A stretch of DNA of 64,000 bases from Spongiibacteraceae bacterium UBA5047 (GTDB taxonomy: Bacteria > Pseudomonadota > Gammaproteobacteria > Pseudomonadales > Spongiibacteraceae): positions 2,309 to 66,308 of the forward strand of contig DIBR01000014.1 of assembly GCA_002415025.1 (NCBI GenBank). The letters are read 5' to 3'. Shown one piece after another: positions 61,053 through 64,000 of this stretch; positions within the stretch are counted from its first letter, which is position 1, and each line of letters opens with the position of its first letter. Under the pieces are notes generated by a model, which saw only the letters and a program-made list of their open reading frames with translations, searched no databases and was not told the DNA's origin. A program made the position numbers and the translations under genes.

Positions 61053-61979
61053 ATCCGGGTAGCCTCTTAGGCCCTGCAAACCGCCGGTGTGCAGGGCAGT
61101 AATCCGCTTGCCTTGCAACTCACCTGCCGCTAGCTGCCGGTACACACCCCAGAGCATCTTGCCGTTGTAGACCGGGTCCAGCGCAACGCCATGACGCCGA
61201 TAAAACCCGGCAATAAAAGCCTGCAGATCACTATTGCACTTTCCGTAGCCCCCGCCGTGAAAGCGCTGCTCAATTCGCCAACCCGGCAAGGCCGCAGTGA
61301 CTTCGAGCGCTGCATGCCATTGGCGAATATCCGCCTCGAGGAAGCCCGCCCCCTTTAATGCCGAGTATCCAACCACCTGCACGCTCGAAGCGCCACCCGC
61401 CATGCCTGCCAGCAAGCCCGCCAGAGTACCACCAGTACCGCAGGGCAGAATGATCATCTCGCCGGTCTCAAGCCGGTTATTTAACGCCCGCCCCAAAGCG
61501 GCACAACTCTGAACACCGGCCAAATCACTGCCGCCCTCGGGCAACCAGCAGTAGCCGGGAAACCGGGCTTGCAACTGCGCCAGAAAATCGGGGTCACGGC
61601 GCTGCCGATACTCGCTGCGCGATACAAAATGCAGGTTCATGCCCCAACGCCCGGCATCTTCCAGCATCGCACCGGGAGGGGCATGCGCATCACCGCGCAC
61701 AACGCCAAGTGTTTTCAAGCCATAGGCACGCCCCGCCGCCGCCAGAGCATGAAGGTGGTTGGACCAGGCGCCGCCAAAGCTCGCCAGCCCGAACGCATTG
61801 TTGCGCAGCGCCTCCGTAACGGCAGGCATCAGCTTAAAGGCTTTGTTTCCGTTTAGGGCACCGGGTATGTGATCGAGACGGTAAAGCCGCAGTTGGGCGC
61901 CGGCCCGATCCAGTATTTCATCATGAATGGTGGTGAAAGCGGGCTGCCCGTTGACATGCTCCGCAAGCGGTGCCGGCAT
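60999..61979 (-). CDS. PLP-dependent D-cysteine desulfhydrase/ACC deaminase family
   Basis: A 326-residue fold type II PLP protein. LNGNKAFKL probably holds the PLP lysine, followed by FGGAWSNHLHALAAAG and the phosphate loop LPCGTGGTLAGLLAG. Family members break down D-cysteine or 1-aminocyclopropane-1-carboxylate; the two cannot be told apart here. ATG 61979 overlaps the coiled-coil gene stop by one base (TGATG). Confidence 0.88.
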   Translation of the reverse strand: MPAPLAEHVNGQPAFTTIHDEILDRAGAQLRLYRLDHIPGALNGNKAFKLMPAVTEALRNNAFGLASFGGAWSNHLHALAAAGRAYGLKTLGVVRGDAHAPPGAMLEDAGRWGMNLHFVSRSEYRQRRDPDFLAQLQARFPGYCWLPEGGSDLAGVQSCAALGRALNNRLETGEMIILPCGTGGTLAGLLAGMAGGASSVQVVGYSALKGAGFLEADIRQWHAALEVTAALPGWRIEQRFHGGGYGKCNSDLQAFIAGFYRRHGVALDPVYNGKMLWGVYRQLAAGELQGKRITALHTGGLQGLRGYPDLLAEMTQMGFEGLQQGF

Positions 61980-63382
61980 CAATGAATGCTCGCATCCTGC
62001 ACTGAATCAGCCAGATCCAAATGATCTCGCTGCCCCTGATGGGCACGACAGCGGTCGCCCTCACCGTGGCGAAAGAACTTGGGTTTAAGCACTTTATCTA
62101 TTGGCTCGCCGCAAACCTTGCCTGCCTCATCGGTATGACGACACACCGGCAGCCGATAGTGCATCATCCACTCGCGGTAGTGTTCTTCGATGACGCCGCA
62201 GCGCTCTGCAACAAAGGCGATGGGATTACTTAAATAATCGGTGATTTCGGCCGGGGTCAGCACAAGATGCTCTATACCCGGATGATAGGCCACAAAGGTG
62301 ATGCCGCTGTCAGTCATACGCTGCAACACCTGACCGCTATCGTTCTTCAAGAGCGACTGCTGTTCTTTCTTCAACTGCGCAACCTCTTCCCGCAGGCTGC
62401 CTATCTGCTCGCCGCGGTAGTGCAATTCGGCCTCGCGCATACTGATGCGCTCCTGCAGCTCTTCTGCCTGCTGCGCCAACCGCTCGTTGAGCTCGGTCGA
62501 AAACTGCTCCCGCAATACCTCCAGCTCCGCCGAGTAGGAAGCACTCCCCTTCTTCAGGGTATCCTCGTAGTTTTCGCGAATCTTGTTGAACTGCTGCTGG
62601 TGCCTGTCGACCGCCTGCTGTAACTCCAGCTCATTGCGCCGCGATTTTGACAGGCGCCGCTTAAACTCCTGCTGCACCTCATCACGCTTTTGCATGCGCT
62701 CCTGATGCTCGCTCTCCAGCATTTCAACACGACGTTTCAGGCGCTCACCCAGCGTTTTCAGTTCCAGCTCGTGCTTCCCGCGCAAGTCCTCAAGACGGCG
62801 CCGGTATTTGCGATTAAAGGCAGGTCCGCTACGAACCGGCGCAGAGGCCGGCTCGGATACAACAACCGGGGGCGCCACCGCTCGCGGCGCTTCAGGCACC
62901 GAACGCTCAGCTACCAAACCCAGACGATTTCGGCTTACCGCTTCTTTTAGCAGATCAAAGGTTGAAAGGTTTCCCTGTAACTCCGGGTCCCACAGCTTGT
63001 CTTTATACCAGGCAACCGGGCAGGAGCTGCGACAGGCGAGCCGGATAACACCCTCGCCCAGATTGGGACCATTCAAACCATGATCAGCAAGATGCTGTAG
63101 CGGGATGTTCCAGCTGGCCTCAACTTGCCCGTCATCGGTGAAAGGCACCGTGAAAAACACTGCCGACTGGATATTCAGGCGGGGGGTAATTTGCAGAAAA
63201 ACCGCTTTTACAACGCGTCCGGCATAGCCCGGGAGGCCGATATAACCGTCGAGAACTGCCTCAAACTCGGGGTACAGCACTTCCTTGTCAACCAGGTCGC
63301 CCTTGAAAAAAATAACGGCCTCATTGCTCCCTGCCTTAATATCGGGCATACACCTTTGGCTCCCACTCGCCACAAAGGACAT
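61979..63382 (-). CDS. Coiled-coil protein of unknown function
   Basis: A 467-residue protein in three parts: an N-terminal globular region (about residues 20-150, including FFKGDLVDKEVLYPEFEAVL and LACRSSCPVAWY), a long charged coiled coil (about 185-345), and a C-terminal domain with a possible zinc site (CRHTDEAGKVCGEP and CRAH). Similar proteins are seen in pseudomonads and relatives (from memory), without known function. ATG 63382 is used; ATG 63349 with an AAAGG site is an alternative. It is coupled to the PLP gene. Confidence 0.75.
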   Translation of the reverse strand: MSFVASGSQRCMPDIKAGSNEAVIFFKGDLVDKEVLYPEFEAVLDGYIGLPGYAGRVVKAVFLQITPRLNIQSAVFFTVPFTDDGQVEASWNIPLQHLADHGLNGPNLGEGVIRLACRSSCPVAWYKDKLWDPELQGNLSTFDLLKEAVSRNRLGLVAERSVPEAPRAVAPPVVVSEPASAPVRSGPAFNRKYRRRLEDLRGKHELELKTLGERLKRRVEMLESEHQERMQKRDEVQQEFKRRLSKSRRNELELQQAVDRHQQQFNKIRENYEDTLKKGSASYSAELEVLREQFSTELNERLAQQAEELQERISMREAELHYRGEQIGSLREEVAQLKKEQQSLLKNDSGQVLQRMTDSGITFVAYHPGIEHLVLTPAEITDYLSNPIAFVAERCGVIEEHYREWMMHYRLPVCRHTDEAGKVCGEPIDKVLKPKFFRHGEGDRCRAHQGQRDHLDLADSVQDASIH

Positions 63383-63641
63383 AACTTCTGGATACTATAC
63401 GTAAAGCATAGACTCAATTGGGAACGGCATCACACTAATTTGACTCCAATTTCCGCACGTGAGGCGCTCTTCCTCACGGCGAAGAGGCCGACGGCACTGC
63501 CTGAATGCCTACGATGCCAGTCCCGGCTCGCGCTTCCCTCTCAGGCGTTTATTATTTGTGCAATTGGGCTTAGGATGGGCAGTTAATACAGAATGCTCCA
63601 CAGAGCAGCAGAATGTCTGATCGAAAACCCCAGGGGGCCGC

Positions 63642-64000
63642 ATGAACAATCTGGCAGAAGCACAATCTATTCAGTCACCATCACGTATCGCAAATATCTT
63701 CGACAAACAACGCAGTGCGTCGAGGCGCGCGCCCTACCCCAGCCTCAGCGAACGCATTGAGCACATCGACAAACTGGCCAGACTGCTGGAAACCCACCAG
63801 GACGCTATTGCCGAAGCCATCTCCACCGACTTTGGCAACCGCCCCAGCCAGGAGTCCAAAGTGCTGGAAATTTTCGGCCTTATCAGCGGCTGCAACTATA
63901 CCCGCAAGCGACTAAAAAAATGGATGAAACCGCAAAAGCGCCACGTGGGGCTGGCCTTCTTTGGCGCCAAAAACACGGTTATTCCGCAGCCCAAGGGCGT
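63642..64000 (+). CDS. Coniferyl-aldehyde-type aldehyde dehydrogenase, 5' part
   Basis: The first 119 codons of an aldehyde dehydrogenase, open at the window edge. The motif RLKKWMKPQKRHVGLAFFGA and a VIPQPKGV segment match the coniferyl-aldehyde dehydrogenase group, which oxidises aromatic or fatty aldehydes with NAD(P). The catalytic Cys lies beyond the edge. AGGGGGCC precedes ATG 63642. Confidence 0.88.
   Translation, partial: MNNLAEAQSIQSPSRIANIFDKQRSASRRAPYPSLSERIEHIDKLARLLETHQDAIAEAISTDFGNRPSQESKVLEIFGLISGCNYTRKRLKKWMKPQKRHVGLAFFGAKNTVIPQPKG

Noticed and set aside
1..64000. tRNA or rRNA genes
   Set aside because: No cloverleaf arms with a CCA end or rRNA-like stretches were noticed while reading; a covariance search was not possible.

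Overview
The window looks like the chromosome of a heterotrophic, probably marine, gammaproteobacterium. The right half carries a gammaproteobacterial housekeeping block: recA with a LexA box, mutS, fdxA, rpoS, nlpD, a DUF368 gene, pcm, truD, ispF, ispD, ftsB, eno, kdsA, pyrG, suhB. The left half is rich in TonB-dependent receptors, sulfatases, acyl-CoA enzymes and a ketosteroid isomerase, a mix typical of aerobic steroid or lipid degraders. I cannot fix the genus from sequence alone.

Layout. 1-7.2 kb: two tandem acyl-CoA dehydrogenase subunits, a secreted multiheme cytochrome with TPR repeats overlapping a secreted type I sulfatase, and a divergent crotonase. 7.4-10.8 kb: a TonB-dependent receptor convergent with a MOSC gene; their 3' ends and the spacer are tandemly duplicated (unit about 255 bp, each with a long palindrome). 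10.8-16.7 kb: FkbM methyltransferase, GFA protein, PaiB-like protein, GAF-EAL phosphodiesterase, acyl-CoA ligase and an HD-domain protein. 16.8-26.6 kb: a leftward probable operon of two secreted paralogous proteins of unknown function flanking a TonB receptor, DUF4260, DUF1214, a KshA-like Rieske oxygenase and a sulfotransferase-like protein, with a divergent TetR gene. 27.4-34.1 kb: a second sulfatase, a third TonB receptor, an alkylsulfatase-like metallo-hydrolase and a membrane-anchored AraC regulator. 34.3-38.3 kb: DUF3604 protein, Baeyer-Villiger-type monooxygenase and a ketosteroid isomerase with its catalytic triad intact. 38.3-43.2 kb: small proteins, amidase, DUF3237, SnoaL-like protein and a beta-lactamase-fold hydrolase. 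43.2-45.4 kb: three small genes separated by attC-like sites, an integron cassette cluster without a visible integrase. 45.7-63.4 kb: the housekeeping block, then a PLP enzyme and a coiled-coil protein. 63.6 kb to the end: start of an aldehyde dehydrogenase.

Working hypothesis for 1-38 kb (inference): an island for uptake and breakdown of sulfated sterols or steroids. Three receptors would import substrate, two type I sulfatases and an alkylsulfatase-like enzyme would remove sulfate, KSI would move the double bond, the Rieske oxygenase and BVMO would oxidise the skeleton, and the acyl-CoA ligase, dehydrogenases and crotonase would degrade side chain or ring fragments. The secreted paralogues beside the receptor have no assigned function and are the best candidates for something undescribed. 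The second notable feature is the cassette cluster next to recA, which includes a likely PD-(D/E)XK nuclease.
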